Positions 27,236 to 35,775 are shown, counted from the stretch's first letter. The stretch is 39,416 nucleotides of DNA from Syntrophaceae bacterium (GCA_013388675.1 JACAEW010000049.1:1-39416), one strand, 5' to 3'. Notes: a model not told the origin generated them from the sequence alone. Program-made: numbers and translations.

Positions 27236-28141
27236 CTAAAGGAAGGCCTTTTCCAGAAGCGTGATATCCCTTCGCCGGTAAGCCGACACGACCTCGGCGC
27301 AGAACAGGAGGATGATCGAGGAATAGAAAACCCAGATCACCAGAATAACGATGGCCTCCAGCGACCCGTAAATAACGTTGTACTTGGGGGATCGAATCAC
27401 GAACCAGGTGAAAAAATGCTTGGCCATCTCGAAGAGAAAGGCACAGCTCATTCCCCCCGCCGCCGCGTGCCGCAGCGAGATGGAGGTGTGGGGAATCACC
27501 CGGTACACGGCGGTGAAGGCCAGGGCCAGCACCAGGTAGGGAAAAAGGTAGCCCACCAGAAACCCGAAGGCCGCGGACCGGCTGAGGTCCCACCCCAAAA
27601 TAGGGAAGCCGTAGCTCGCCCGGATCCCGGCGAAAGCGGTCACGAAAAGCGAAAGCAAGAAAATCACCGAGGAAGCGGGAATCATGGAAAGGGCCAGCAA
27701 CTTGGCCTTCCAGAATTTTCTCCTCTCCTCCACCCGGAAGACCACTCCCATGGCGAATTCCAGGGAGGAAAAAATCACGGTCGCCGTCCAGATCATGGAA
27801 AGAAATCCCACCCACCCCAGAACCCCGGCTCGGCGGGAGACCGCCTCAACCTCTTGAAGGATCAGGGCGCCGGCCTGGGGGAAAAATCGCTCCATGAAGG
27901 CGACGACCATCCGATGGGCGTCCTCGGAGGAACCGAGAAGGTAACCGGCCGCAGAAACAAAAAGGAACAGGAAGGGAATCAGGGAAAGGATGGTGTAAAA
28001 GGCCAGGGCGGCGGACAGGTTCATGCACCCATCCTTTATGAATGCTCCCCGGGCTTCCCAGAGAATGTCCCAAGCCGCCCGCAACTGGAAGCGCAGTCGG
28101 TTATTCCAAAGAAAAACCGCCGTATGCTTCCAGGAGGCCAT
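27236..28141 (-). CDS. YihY/BrkB-family membrane protein
   Basis: A 301-residue polytopic protein of the YihY/UPF0761 family (often misnamed ribonuclease BN). Family features are the early LSAALAFYTILSLIPFLFLF, then VSRRAGVLGWVGFLSMIWTA and the late YGSLEAIVILVIWVFYSSIILLFCAEV. Five to six membrane segments are expected in the inner membrane. Function is not firmly known; transport or envelope roles have been suggested. The ATG at 28141 overlaps the stop of the phosphatase gene by one base (TGATG) with GGAAAGAAAG upstream, so the two are coupled. The TTG at 28165 in the track is less likely. Confidence 0.9.
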   Translation of the reverse strand: MASWKHTAVFLWNNRLRFQLRAAWDILWEARGAFIKDGCMNLSAALAFYTILSLIPFLFLFVSAAGYLLGSSEDAHRMVVAFMERFFPQAGALILQEVEAVSRRAGVLGWVGFLSMIWTATVIFSSLEFAMGVVFRVEERRKFWKAKLLALSMIPASSVIFLLSLFVTAFAGIRASYGFPILGWDLSRSAAFGFLVGYLFPYLVLALAFTAVYRVIPHTSISLRHAAAGGMSCAFLFEMAKHFFTWFVIRSPKYNVIYGSLEAIVILVIWVFYSSIILLFCAEVVSAYRRRDITLLEKAFL

Positions 28142-28779
28142 CAGAAATCTTTCTTTCCACCCCAAGGGTGAATGGATTTCAAGTGGCAGGTATCATTCAG
28201 AAGGGAAACGATAAATATTCCCCGGGCATATTCCAGGCAGTTGATTGCCGTCGTGTCTTGCTTGATCTGCCAGAAATGGGAGTTGTCCAGGCCCAAAGCC
28301 GCGCAAAGGAGAACCTTGGTGATGACCCGATGGGAGACGATCACCACGGTTCGATCCGGGCTCTCCTGAGCGATTCGGAGAAGCCTTTCCCAGGCGCGCG
28401 TCCGCACTTGGTCCAGGTTCTCTCCTTGCGGAAAGGTTACGTCTTGGGGCCTTTCCCGCCAGGCTCGGTATAGCTCGGGATATCGGTCCCGGACTTCTTT
28501 CAAGGGATGTCCCTGCCATTCGCCGAAGTCCAGGTCGGTAAAGGCAGGCTCGAGGATGACTTCGACCCCCCGCCCCGCGGCGCTCGCCCCCCCCGTGTAC
28601 CCCGCCCGGGCCAGGGGGCTGCTAAAAACGCTGTCAATCGGAATGCCCTGAAAATAGGACGCCGTGGCTCGAGCCTCGGCCTTGCCGGTTTCATTCAAGG
28701 GGCAATCCACCCGCCCCCGGAAGACCTCTTCCCGGTTCCATTCCGTGGTTCCGTGGCGGACTAAATAGATCCGGGTCAT
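28141..28779 (-). CDS. Histidine phosphatase family protein (CobC/GpmB-like)
   Basis: A 212-residue protein with the branch-1 signature LVRHGTTEWN at the N-terminus (phospho-His), the companion Arg in SSPLARA, catalytic Glu in LDFGEWQG, and the second His in VSHRVITKVLL. Members include alpha-ribazole phosphatase and phosphoglycerate mutase-like enzymes; substrate is not determined and no cobalamin gene is nearby. The ATG at 28779 starts right at the conserved MTRIYLVRHG and has GTGGGGAAGAG before it; the track start at 28890 was rejected. It is coupled to the YihY gene. Confidence 0.88.
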   Translation of the reverse strand: MTRIYLVRHGTTEWNREEVFRGRVDCPLNETGKAEARATASYFQGIPIDSVFSSPLARAGYTGGASAAGRGVEVILEPAFTDLDFGEWQGHPLKEVRDRYPELYRAWRERPQDVTFPQGENLDQVRTRAWERLLRIAQESPDRTVVIVSHRVITKVLLCAALGLDNSHFWQIKQDTTAINCLEYARGIFIVSLLNDTCHLKSIHPWGGKKDF

Positions 28780-29011
28780 CTCTTCCCCACTTTCCTCCAA
28801 CGTTTCTGCCTTGGCCTCCTCTCCTGGGAAAGCATTATTGCCCAAGGCAGGGACCAAGTCAATCCGAATCCGGAACTTGCCCACTTTCACTTTTCGGCAA
28901 AGGGCCGTAAGCTCTGATGAATTTCAGGCATTGCCCGGCCCGCAAGCTCAGTTTTCCGCGGAAGAAACGAGAACCAAAGTGAAGGCGGGCAAGGAAATCG
29001 GATGGGGAGGG

Positions 29012-29098
29012 GGAAATGCGGAATTCCAAACCCGCAAGGCCCCAAGAAGCGCGGCGGAGATTTTATTCCGAGTTTCGCCTTCCGAATTCCGCATTTCC
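29012..29098. repeat. Dispersed repeat element with perfect 15-bp inverted arms
   Basis: GGAAATGCGGAATTC (29012-29026) and GAATTCCGCATTTCC (29084-29098) are exact reverse complements about 57 bases apart. The arms match the elements at 19540 and 33590. It occupies the roughly 400-base gap between the phosphatase and uspA genes, where I see no gene. Confidence 0.75.
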
Positions 29099-29102
29099 AT
29101 GG

Positions 29103-29131
29103 GTGACATTCATTTTTCCGGGTGTTATAAT
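29103..29131 (+). promoter_or_regulatory. Sigma-70 promoter for the uspA-ferredoxin-M16 operon
   Basis: GTGACA (29103-29108), 17 bases, then TATAAT (29126-29131), about 50 bases before the uspA start. It begins right after the repeat element ends. Confidence 0.75.
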
Positions 29132-29182
29132 TTCTTCATCGTTTCCGAGTAGGGTTCCTTTCAACTAGATGGAGGGAGGAAT

Positions 29183-29602
29183 ATGTTCAAGAAGATCCTT
29201 GTTCCCTTGGATGGCTCCAAATTGGCGGAAAAGATCCTGCCCCGGGTGGAAAAAATAGTGGGCCGCGGACCAACCGAGGTTCATTGTATTCGTGTTGTCG
29301 TGAGCTACCGGGTTGATCCCCAAGAGGAAAAAGAGGAACGGGAAAAATTGATGCAGGAAGCCTGGAGCTACCTGGAGGGAATTGTTTCCCGTTTTCGGAA
29401 AAAGCGAGTGAAGGCTTACGCCACGGTGGTTTACGGCAAAGATGCCGTTCAGATCTGTGACTATGCCCGCAAAAATAAGTTCGATCTCATCGCCATGGCG
29501 ACCCATGGCCGGAGCGGAATCAGTCGCTGGGCGCTGGGAAGCGTGGCCGACAAGGTCCTGAGCTGTTCGGCGGTCCCGGTCATGCTGATCCGCGTGCTCT
29601 AA
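29183..29602 (+). CDS. Universal stress protein (UspA family)
   Basis: A single-domain 139-residue Usp protein. It opens FKKILVPLDGSKLAEK and ends with the nucleotide-binding MATHGRSGISRWALGSVADK (the G-2x-G-9x-G-S pattern), so it should belong to the ATP-binding subgroup. These cytoplasmic dimers rise in stress or energy limitation. GGAGGGAGGAAT gives a strong ribosome-binding site. It is the first gene after the promoter at 29103-29131, followed 18 bases later by a ferredoxin gene. Confidence 0.95.
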   Translation: MFKKILVPLDGSKLAEKILPRVEKIVGRGPTEVHCIRVVVSYRVDPQEEKEEREKLMQEAWSYLEGIVSRFRKKRVKAYATVVYGKDAVQICDYARKNKFDLIAMATHGRSGISRWALGSVADKVLSCSAVPVMLIRVL

Positions 29603-29620
29603 CGCGAAAGGGGAGGGAGG

Positions 29621-29812
29621 ATGCCCAAAATTCCCGTGGTCAAACAGGAGGAATGCATTTCCTGCGGTCTTTGCGCGGAGGTCTGCCCGGAGGTGTTCCG
29701 CCTGGACGATAAAGACCTTTCCGAGGTGTATAATCCCACCGGCGCCCCGGAAGAGAAGGTCCAGGAGGCCATCGACAGCTGTCCCGTCCAGTGTATCGTT
29801 TGGGAAGGATGA
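29621..29812 (+). CDS. Small [4Fe-4S] ferredoxin
   Basis: A 63-residue monocluster ferredoxin. Cys12, Cys15 and Cys18 (CISCGLC) plus Cys54 (SCPVQC) should hold one [4Fe-4S] cluster; Cys22 and Cys58 could form a disulfide, as in some Desulfovibrio ferredoxins. It carries electrons between cytoplasmic redox enzymes; its partner is not evident here. A GGGAGGGAGG site lies before the ATG. Its stop is one base before the TTG start of the M16 peptidase gene, so expression is coupled. Confidence 0.95.
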   Translation: MPKIPVVKQEECISCGLCAEVCPEVFRLDDKDLSEVYNPTGAPEEKVQEAIDSCPVQCIVWEG

Positions 29813-29813
29813 A

Positions 29814-31109
29814 TTGAAAGGGATTCCGGATTTTTCCGAACATCGCCTCCCCAACGGCCTCCATATCCTGGTGGGGCCGGTTCATTCCCTGCCCATGATC
29901 TCCTTCCAGGTCCATTTCGCCGCCGGCTCCCGGTACGAGCGGCCGGGGATCACCGGGATCACCCACCTCTTCGAGCATATGATGTTTAAGGGAACCCATG
30001 AAGTGGGGGCGGAAGAGTTCTCCCGGATTATTCAGGCCAACGGCGGTTCGCTCAATGCCTTTACCACCACCGATAACACCTCCTACTACGAAAATCTTCC
30101 GGCGGACCGATTGGAGTTGGCCGCCCGTTTGGAGGCGGACCGTCTGCAGAATCTCCTTTTAACCGAAGAAAACCTGGAGACGGAACGGGAGGTGGTGCGG
30201 AGCGAACGGAAGCTCCGCACCGTCAACAGCCCCTTCGGCCTGCTCATCGAACAGCTTGTCTCCCTGGCCTACGAACAGCATCCCTATCGCTGGCCGGTTA
30301 TCGGTTGGGATTCGGACCTGAGAAGTCTGACCCTGGAGGATTGCCGGGAATACCACCGGACCCATTATGCCCCGAATAACGCCGTGATCGTAATCGTGGG
30401 AGATGTGGGTCCGGATGAGGCGGTAAAAACCGTAGAAAAATACTTCGGCCCCATTCCCTCCCAGCCTCCCCCCCGCCTGGCCATCACTCCCGAAAAACCC
30501 CAGCGCGGGGAGAAGCGGGCGGTTTTTAAGAAGGTTTCCCAGGTCGCCGCCTTTTTCGCCGCTTTTCATGTTCCCGGAATCACCCATCCCGACCTGATCC
30601 CGCTGCAGATTCTTTGCGTCGCTCTCTCCGTGGGGCGTTCTTCCCGGTTTTACGAGAAGTTCGAGAAGCCGGGCAAGGCGGTGGAGGCCCAGGCGGAAGT
30701 GGGATATCCCCCTTTCTTCTCCATGGACCCGGGGTTGTTGCAGGTCTCCGCCGTGGCTTCTCCCTCCGTCCCGGTGGATTCGCTGGAGAAAGAAATTTGG
30801 GAAGAAGTGGAAAAGCTCCGCGGGCGAGCTCTCTCCCATGAGGAGGTCGGGAAAGCCAAGAAACAGGCCCGCTCGCATTTCCTGCAGGGCTTGCAGACCC
30901 TTTTCGCCAAAGGTCTACTGGCCGGGCTCTACCAGGTCAGGGCCGGAGACTTCCGGGATATTTACTCGCTTCTCGACCGGTTCGATTCGGTGACCCCCGA
31001 CGATGTATTGCGTGTGGCCCGGCAGTACCTGCGCCCGGAAAACCGGACCGTCGTGACCCTCCAGCCGGTCAGCCAGAAGGAACACGAAGAACTGGGGGAG
31101 GTGGAATGA
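29814..31109 (+). CDS. M16 zinc metallopeptidase, catalytic subunit
   Basis: A 431-residue peptidase of the M16B group. The inverted zinc motif HLFEH (His51, Glu54, His55) is intact, with the distal Glu region around ENLETEREVV. Two homologous about 200-residue halves are expected. It begins with TTG at 29814, supported by GGAAGG just upstream and by conserved sequence starting at once (LPNGLHILV). There is no signal peptide, so the enzyme is probably cytoplasmic. It overlaps the next M16 gene by four bases (ATGA), which suggests the two form a 1:1 complex. Confidence 0.93.
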   Translation: MKGIPDFSEHRLPNGLHILVGPVHSLPMISFQVHFAAGSRYERPGITGITHLFEHMMFKGTHEVGAEEFSRIIQANGGSLNAFTTTDNTSYYENLPADRLELAARLEADRLQNLLLTEENLETEREVVRSERKLRTVNSPFGLLIEQLVSLAYEQHPYRWPVIGWDSDLRSLTLEDCREYHRTHYAPNNAVIVIVGDVGPDEAVKTVEKYFGPIPSQPPPRLAITPEKPQRGEKRAVFKKVSQVAAFFAAFHVPGITHPDLIPLQILCVALSVGRSSRFYEKFEKPGKAVEAQAEVGYPPFFSMDPGLLQVSAVASPSVPVDSLEKEIWEEVEKLRGRALSHEEVGKAKKQARSHFLQGLQTLFAKGLLAGLYQVRAGDFRDIYSLLDRFDSVTPDDVLRVARQYLRPENRTVVTLQPVSQKEHEELGEVE

Positions 31110-32428
31110 AGGCCGGAACCTCCTTTCGTGAATTTGTCTTACCCCCCGTATCCTCTTTCCGGCTGCGAAACGGCTTAAAGCTTTTTGCCGTCCCCCTGCC
31201 TGACCTTCCGCTGGTCAGTATCCATCTCCTCATCCCCCGCGGCGCCGAAGCGGACCCGGTAGACCGGGCTGGGCTGGCGGACCTCTCCGCCGAGATGCTC
31301 ACCCTGGGAACCCGCAAACGCTCCGCTTTCCAGCTGGCGGCGGAAATGGACGGCATGGGCGCCATTTTTTCCGCTTCCGCCGGGTGGAACGTCTCCTCCC
31401 TTCAAATTTCTGGACTGAGCGAGGACCTGGAACGGCTCCAGGAGCTGCTCCTGGAAATCTACACCGAGCCGGCCCATTCTCCCGAGGAATTCGAGCAGCT
31501 AAAACAACGCCGGATCGGACAACTGATCCAGCAAAAGGACGAATCCCAGATCATCGCCGATGAATGTTTCCAGCAGACGCTTTTCCAAGGAACCCCCTAC
31601 GACCACCCACCCTACGGAACCCTGGAATCTTTGCCGAAACTTACCAACGAAGACGTGAAAAAATTCTATGCGGATGGATTTCTTTCCCCGGGGAGCTTTC
31701 TGGTTTTTGTCGGGGACCTATCGGTCGATGGAGTCTGCCGTTGGGTTGAAGGATTTTTTCCTCCCGCAAATCGCAAAAAGCCGGAGATTCGGGAATTTCG
31801 CCCCTCTCCGCCCCGCGGCATCCGAACCCGAATCATCGACCGGCAGGATTTGACCCAGAGCCAAATCCGCCTGGGCCATATCGGGATTCCCTTGGCTCAT
31901 CCGGACTACATTCCCTTCGAAGTCATGAATTACATTCTTGGGGGGGGCGGATTTTCATCCCGCCTCATGCAAAAAATTCGGTCGGAATTGGGCTATACGT
32001 ACGGAATCCATTCCCTGCTGGAGCCCCGAAAGGTTCCCGGGCCTTTTACCATATCCACTTTCACCCCCACGGATATCACTTTTTCCTGCGTTCAGGAGAT
32101 CGGGGCCGTTCTCCAATCCTTTCTCGAGCGGGGCGCGACCGCTCCGGAACGGGATGAAGCCGTAAACTTCTTCACCGGCAGTTATCCCCGGCGTTTCGAG
32201 ACTCTTTCGCAGATTGCTCAAAGGATCATCCAGGCCGAGCTGCACGAAGTGGGGATCGAATACTTGTCTTCTTACCCGCGGCGGATCGCCGCAGTTTCCC
32301 TGGAGGAAATCTCCCGCGTCGCAAGGCAGTACGTTCATCCTCAGGATTTGCTGGCGGTCATCGTGGGTCGAGCTGATGTTTTCCGGCGGGCTTTTGAATC
32401 CCTGGGCCCGGTGGAAGTCCTGCAGTGA
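31106..32428 (+). CDS. M16 peptidase-like protein, non-catalytic partner
   Basis: A 440-residue M16 homologue in which the zinc motif is lost: the corresponding segment reads GLADLSAEML. The C-terminal half retains SRLMQKIRSELGYTYGIHS, carrying the Arg/Tyr pair used by the non-catalytic subunit of heterodimeric M16 peptidases to bind substrate. Together with the upstream active subunit this matches known paired M16B enzymes in bacteria. Start and stop overlap (ATGA) couples translation. The protein or peptide substrate is unknown. Confidence 0.93.
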   Translation: MKAGTSFREFVLPPVSSFRLRNGLKLFAVPLPDLPLVSIHLLIPRGAEADPVDRAGLADLSAEMLTLGTRKRSAFQLAAEMDGMGAIFSASAGWNVSSLQISGLSEDLERLQELLLEIYTEPAHSPEEFEQLKQRRIGQLIQQKDESQIIADECFQQTLFQGTPYDHPPYGTLESLPKLTNEDVKKFYADGFLSPGSFLVFVGDLSVDGVCRWVEGFFPPANRKKPEIREFRPSPPRGIRTRIIDRQDLTQSQIRLGHIGIPLAHPDYIPFEVMNYILGGGGFSSRLMQKIRSELGYTYGIHSLLEPRKVPGPFTISTFTPTDITFSCVQEIGAVLQSFLERGATAPERDEAVNFFTGSYPRRFETLSQIAQRIIQAELHEVGIEYLSSYPRRIAAVSLEEISRVARQYVHPQDLLAVIVGRADVFRRAFESLGPVEVLQ

Positions 32429-32473
32429 ACCGGAAGGTTCGCTCCATTAAAACCCAAAAAGGAGGGTCCAACC

Positions 32474-32650
32474 ATGGCAGTGAAGAAGGCAGCCAAGAAA
32501 GCAGCGGTCAAAGGCAAGGGCAAAAAGGGAGAGGCTTACACCTGCGGGGTTTGCGGCCTGTCGGTCACCGTCGATGAGGTCTGCGGCTGCGCGGAAGCCC
32601 ATCCCATCATCTGCTGCATGAAGCCCATGAAAAAGAAACGCAGCAGGTAA
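32474..32650 (+). CDS. Small Lys-rich, Cys-rich protein (58 residues), possible metal-binding
   Basis: This ORF is too short for the supplied track. It starts at ATG 32474, seven bases after a consensus AAAGGAGG, and ends TAA at 32650. The N-terminal 18 residues are almost all Lys, Ala and Gly (MAVKKAAKKAAVKGKGKK), resembling a nucleic-acid-binding tail. The rest carries six Cys: YTCGVCGL, then VCGCAE, then IICCMKPM. The CxxC and CC pattern recalls desulforedoxin-like or zinc-ribbon sites. It lies 45 bases after the M16 pair on the same strand. I cannot assign a function. Confidence 0.75.
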   Translation: MAVKKAAKKAAVKGKGKKGEAYTCGVCGLSVTVDEVCGCAEAHPIICCMKPMKKKRSR

Positions 32651-32660
32651 TCGGTCGATC

Positions 32661-32705
32661 TTCCGCTCCCCGGTGGAGAGAGGGGCATCTCCTCCGGGGA
32701 ACGGA
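32661..32705. terminator. Long GC-rich hairpin between converging genes
   Basis: TCCCCGGTGGAGA (32667-32679) pairs with TCTCCTCCGGGGA (32688-32700) with one mismatch, and CCG/CGG extends the stem outward. It sits between the Cys-rich gene and rsmI, which converge. There is no U-run, so it is not a standard intrinsic terminator. Confidence 0.45.
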
Positions 32706-32707
32706 GG

Positions 32708-33568
32708 CTAATTTCCGGAACCCATTTTCATCTGGAGGCTTTCCCGGTACACCTGCCGTCGGGGAATTCCCAGCTCTTCGGCCACCCGGGCTACGGATTC
32801 CTTCAGGGATAGCCCCATCTCTTGGGAATAATGCTTCAGGGCTTCCAAGACGTTTGCCCGCTCGTCCGAGGGCGGAGAAGTACATCCTTCCAGAATGACC
32901 GTGACCTCTCCTTTTATCTCTTCCCCCCTCAGCCGATCTAAAACTTCCGAGAGAGTCCCGCGATAGACCTCCTCGTAGACCTTGGTCATCTCCCGCGCCA
33001 CCGCCACCCGCCGATCTCCCAGGACCTCGGCCGCGCTTTCCAGCAGCGAGGCCAGCCTTCGGGGCGATTCGTAAAAAACCAGGGTCTCGGGCCGGTCCTT
33101 GAGGGACGCGAGCCACTTCTTCCGGGCGCCGGCCTTGGAGGGAAGAAATCCGTAAAAAAGGAAACTCTCCGTGGGAAGGCCGGAGATGCTCAGCGCCGCG
33201 ACCAAGGCCGTCGGTCCGGGAACCGGCACCAAAGGGATTTTTTCCTGGACCGCCCTGCGCACCAGCTCTTCTCCCGGGTCGGAGACCCCCGGGGTTCCCG
33301 CATCGGTCACGAGAGCGATGCTTTTTCCCCCGCGGAGTTCCAACAGGAGCGTTCTTTCCCTCATCCGGCGGTTGTATTCGTGGTAGCTGATCAGGGGTTT
33401 ATGGATTCCGAAGCGGCTGAGAAGCTGGCGCGTGCGCCGGGTGTCCTCGGCGGCGATCAGGTCCACCTCTCTAAGGACCCGCAGGGCCCGCAGGGTAATG
33501 TCCGCCAGGTTCCCGATGGGAGTGGAAACGATATACAGGGTTCCCGGCGATTTTTCGTCCATAGCCAT
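32708..33568 (-). CDS. rsmI: 16S rRNA 2'-O-ribose methyltransferase RsmI
   Basis: The 286-residue protein uses S-adenosylmethionine to methylate the 2'-OH of C1402 in 16S rRNA. Family marks are GTLYIVSTPIGNLADITLRA at the start, AAEDTRRT, LVTDAGTPGVSDPG, PVPGPTAL and VFYESPRRL. It is a tetrapyrrole-methylase-fold enzyme of normal length. The track start (33580) is TTG; ATG at 33568 or 33562 is more likely, though neither has a good ribosome-binding site. The gene begins immediately beside the repeat element at 33590-33690. Confidence 0.95.
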   Translation of the reverse strand: MAMDEKSPGTLYIVSTPIGNLADITLRALRVLREVDLIAAEDTRRTRQLLSRFGIHKPLISYHEYNRRMRERTLLLELRGGKSIALVTDAGTPGVSDPGEELVRRAVQEKIPLVPVPGPTALVAALSISGLPTESFLFYGFLPSKAGARKKWLASLKDRPETLVFYESPRRLASLLESAAEVLGDRRVAVAREMTKVYEEVYRGTLSEVLDRLRGEEIKGEVTVILEGCTSPPSDERANVLEALKHYSQEMGLSLKESVARVAEELGIPRRQVYRESLQMKMGSGN

Positions 33569-33589
33569 TGGAGAAATCAAAAATGGGGG

Positions 33590-33690
33590 GCGCGGAATGG
33601 GGAAAGCGGAATCATGAGGTCCGGGTCCCTATGGCCGAAGGATGCAAGGAACATATTTTCTTCCGCATTCCCCACTCCGAATTCCGAATT
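33590..33690. repeat. Dispersed repeat element with inverted GCGGAATG-type arms
   Basis: GCGGAATGGGGAAAGCGGAA (left arm) and TTCCGCATTCCCCACTCCGA (right arm, continuing TTCCGAATT) are approximate reverse complements about 50 bases apart. The element fills the gap between the M20 gene end and the rsmI start. Confidence 0.7.
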
Positions 33691-34877
33691 TAGAAGAGTT
33701 TTAGCCCCAGATATTCATCGATGATCCGGGCGAACATTTCCACGCCGAAAGGAAGCACCTCTTCATCGATGTCGAAACGGCTGCTGTGAAAGGGATGGAC
33801 GATTCCCTTCGCTTCATTGCGGCACCCCAGCCGGAAAAAGGACCCGGGCACTTTCTGCAGGTAGTAAGAAAAATCCTCCCCTCCCATGGATGGGCGGATG
33901 AATTCCACGTTTTCCTTTCCGATCCCTTTGGCGCACGCCGTCGCTATCAGACGGGACATTTCCGGATCATTAACCAGTGCGGGGTATCCGTATTGAAAAT
34001 CGAAGGCGGAATCCATGCCGAAGGACTCGGCTACTCCCCGGGTTGCCTGTTCCATGCGGGATTTCAGCTCCTGCCTCACTTGGGGGGTCAGGGATCGAAC
34101 CGTGCCCAGAATTTCCGCCTCGTCGGGAATGATGTTGAAGGCCGTGCCCCCGCTAACCTTTCCGATGGTGATGACCGCGCTGTCCAGGGGGCTGATGCTC
34201 CGGCTCACGATGGTATGGATCTGGGTAATGAGGTGCCCCACCGCGGCAATCGGATCGCGGGACAGATGCGGATACGCCCCATGAGCTCCCCTTCCGATCA
34301 TTTTGATCACAAACCGGTCGGTGGCTGCCAGCCCTTCTTTTTCGTGAATCCCAACTTTGCCGATTTGCAGGTCCGGAAAGAGGTGGGCTCCGAAAATGGC
34401 GTCCACTTTGGGATCTTCCAGCACTCCCTCTTCCGTCAGGACCCGGCCTCCTCCGCCCCCTTCTTCGGCGGGCTGGAAGATCCATTTGATGTTCCCTTGA
34501 ACCTCCTGGCTCAAAGAAGAAAACAACCGGGCCACTCCCAAGAGGATGGTTACGTGGGCATCGTGGCCGCAGGCATGCATCTTTCCTTTTGCCTTGGAAC
34601 AGTACGGGACCTGATTGGCCTCTTCCATGGGCAGGGCATCCATGTCCGCACGAATGGCGACGGTTCTGCCCGGCTTGCTCCCCTCCAGAAGGCCGATGAC
34701 CCCGGTCCGGGCCATCCCGGTTCTCACCCGAAGCCCGAACTTATCGAGGTATCCTGCCACCAGCTTTGCGGTCTCCACCTCCTCGAACCCCAACTCGGGG
34801 TTCATGTGAAGGGTCCGCCGGGTCTCGACGAGCCAGTCCTTCATTTCCGCAATCTTCTCTTTCACCGCGTTGCTCAT
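33690..34877 (-). CDS. M20-family amidohydrolase (hippurate/N-acyl amino acid hydrolase-like)
   Basis: A 395-residue dinuclear metal amidohydrolase. Metal ligands lie in HACGHDAH (Cys103, His105), PAEEGGGG (Glu138 and Glu139), GAHLFPD and the C-terminal VHPFHSSRFDIDEE. RADMDALPM is a further family mark. Members remove acyl groups from amino acids (hippurate, N-acetyl-diaminopimelate, indole-acetyl amino acids); the substrate cannot be fixed here. The ATG at 34877 has AAGGGGCG before it. Its stop lies inside the right arm of the repeat, so the extreme C-terminus may have been reshaped. Confidence 0.92.
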   Translation of the reverse strand: MSNAVKEKIAEMKDWLVETRRTLHMNPELGFEEVETAKLVAGYLDKFGLRVRTGMARTGVIGLLEGSKPGRTVAIRADMDALPMEEANQVPYCSKAKGKMHACGHDAHVTILLGVARLFSSLSQEVQGNIKWIFQPAEEGGGGGRVLTEEGVLEDPKVDAIFGAHLFPDLQIGKVGIHEKEGLAATDRFVIKMIGRGAHGAYPHLSRDPIAAVGHLITQIHTIVSRSISPLDSAVITIGKVSGGTAFNIIPDEAEILGTVRSLTPQVRQELKSRMEQATRGVAESFGMDSAFDFQYGYPALVNDPEMSRLIATACAKGIGKENVEFIRPSMGGEDFSYYLQKVPGSFFRLGCRNEAKGIVHPFHSSRFDIDEEVLPFGVEMFARIIDEYLGLKLF

Positions 34878-35002
34878 AAGCGCCCCTTATCCATGTTTTG
34901 TTGAGTTCCCCTTTTCCCGCAAATTCCCTTCTGTTAAGGATAGGTCAAAAAAAGGAAACTGTCATCCGCCTTTTTATCCATTGCCTTTCGGGCGGACTTG
35001 GC

Positions 35003-35737
35003 ATGAAGATTGCTCATTTAGTGGCTGCCATGATCGGGAAAATAGACCCGCAACACTTGCTCGCCCGTAACCCTTTTTCTTCCCCGACGGCTCCCAAACG
35101 GCAGCAGGCTAATTTCCTATCCTATCTGGAAGAAAAGATGAGCGAGCCCATCGCCATGGAAAGGGTTGCCCTGCAAATTTTGAAGAAAACCATAGATTTA
35201 GGAGTCGCGGGGGCAGAAACGGCAGAGGCCGCTTCTCCCCTTCCCTCTCCCCTGATTTTTCCGAATTTTCCGGTCTCTCCGAATCCGCCGCCCTCCCAGG
35301 AACCGCTTGAAGGCAAGCTTGAATCCAGGGAGTCAAATTTTTTACTCTTCGACCGGGATTTTGAATCGATTATCCAAGAGGCGGGACAAAGATACAGGGT
35401 GGACCCAGGACTGATCCGGGCGGTTATCCAGGCCGAGAGCGGCGGAAATCCCTTGGCCGTATCCAGGGCAGGAGCCCGGGGATTGATGCAACTGATGCCC
35501 GAAACCGCAACGGAACTGGGGGTCACGAACCCCTTTGATCCCACTCAGAACATCATGGGCGGGACGAGTTATTTGCGCCGGCTTTTGGACCGCTACCGGG
35601 GCGATGTAAAGCTGGCCCTGGCGGCGTACAACTGGGGAATGGGGAATTTGGAAAAGCGCCCCGAGGCCCTGCCCCGGGAGACCAAGAGTTTCATCGCCAG
35701 GGTCGAAAGAATTAGGGAAAATCAAAACAAAGCTTAG
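35003..35737 (+). CDS. Lytic transglycosylase (SLT domain) protein
   Basis: From ATG 35003 the protein has 244 residues. The C-terminal domain is a Slt/MltC-type lysozyme fold cutting peptidoglycan glycan strands: DPGLIRAVIQAESGGNP with the catalytic Glu, then GARGLMQLMPETA and LALAAYNWG. About 120 residues of Pro-rich linker precede it (FPNFPVSPNPPPSQEP). No clear signal peptide is seen from either the 35003 or the 34898 start, so the export route is uncertain. It stands alone between the M20 gene and the dnaJ-like gene. Confidence 0.87.
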   Translation: MKIAHLVAAMIGKIDPQHLLARNPFSSPTAPKRQQANFLSYLEEKMSEPIAMERVALQILKKTIDLGVAGAETAEAASPLPSPLIFPNFPVSPNPPPSQEPLEGKLESRESNFLLFDRDFESIIQEAGQRYRVDPGLIRAVIQAESGGNPLAVSRAGARGLMQLMPETATELGVTNPFDPTQNIMGGTSYLRRLLDRYRGDVKLALAAYNWGMGNLEKRPEALPRETKSFIARVERIRENQNKA

Positions 35738-35775
35738 AAGCCTTATCCCCGAAGGGCGTCGAGATTTCCGGGGGC

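Noticed and set aside
27164-28171. 335-residue plus-strand ORF opposite the YihY gene
   Set aside because: Composition rich in Gly, His, Pro and Glu typical of a shadow; the minus frame is a clear polytopic membrane protein.
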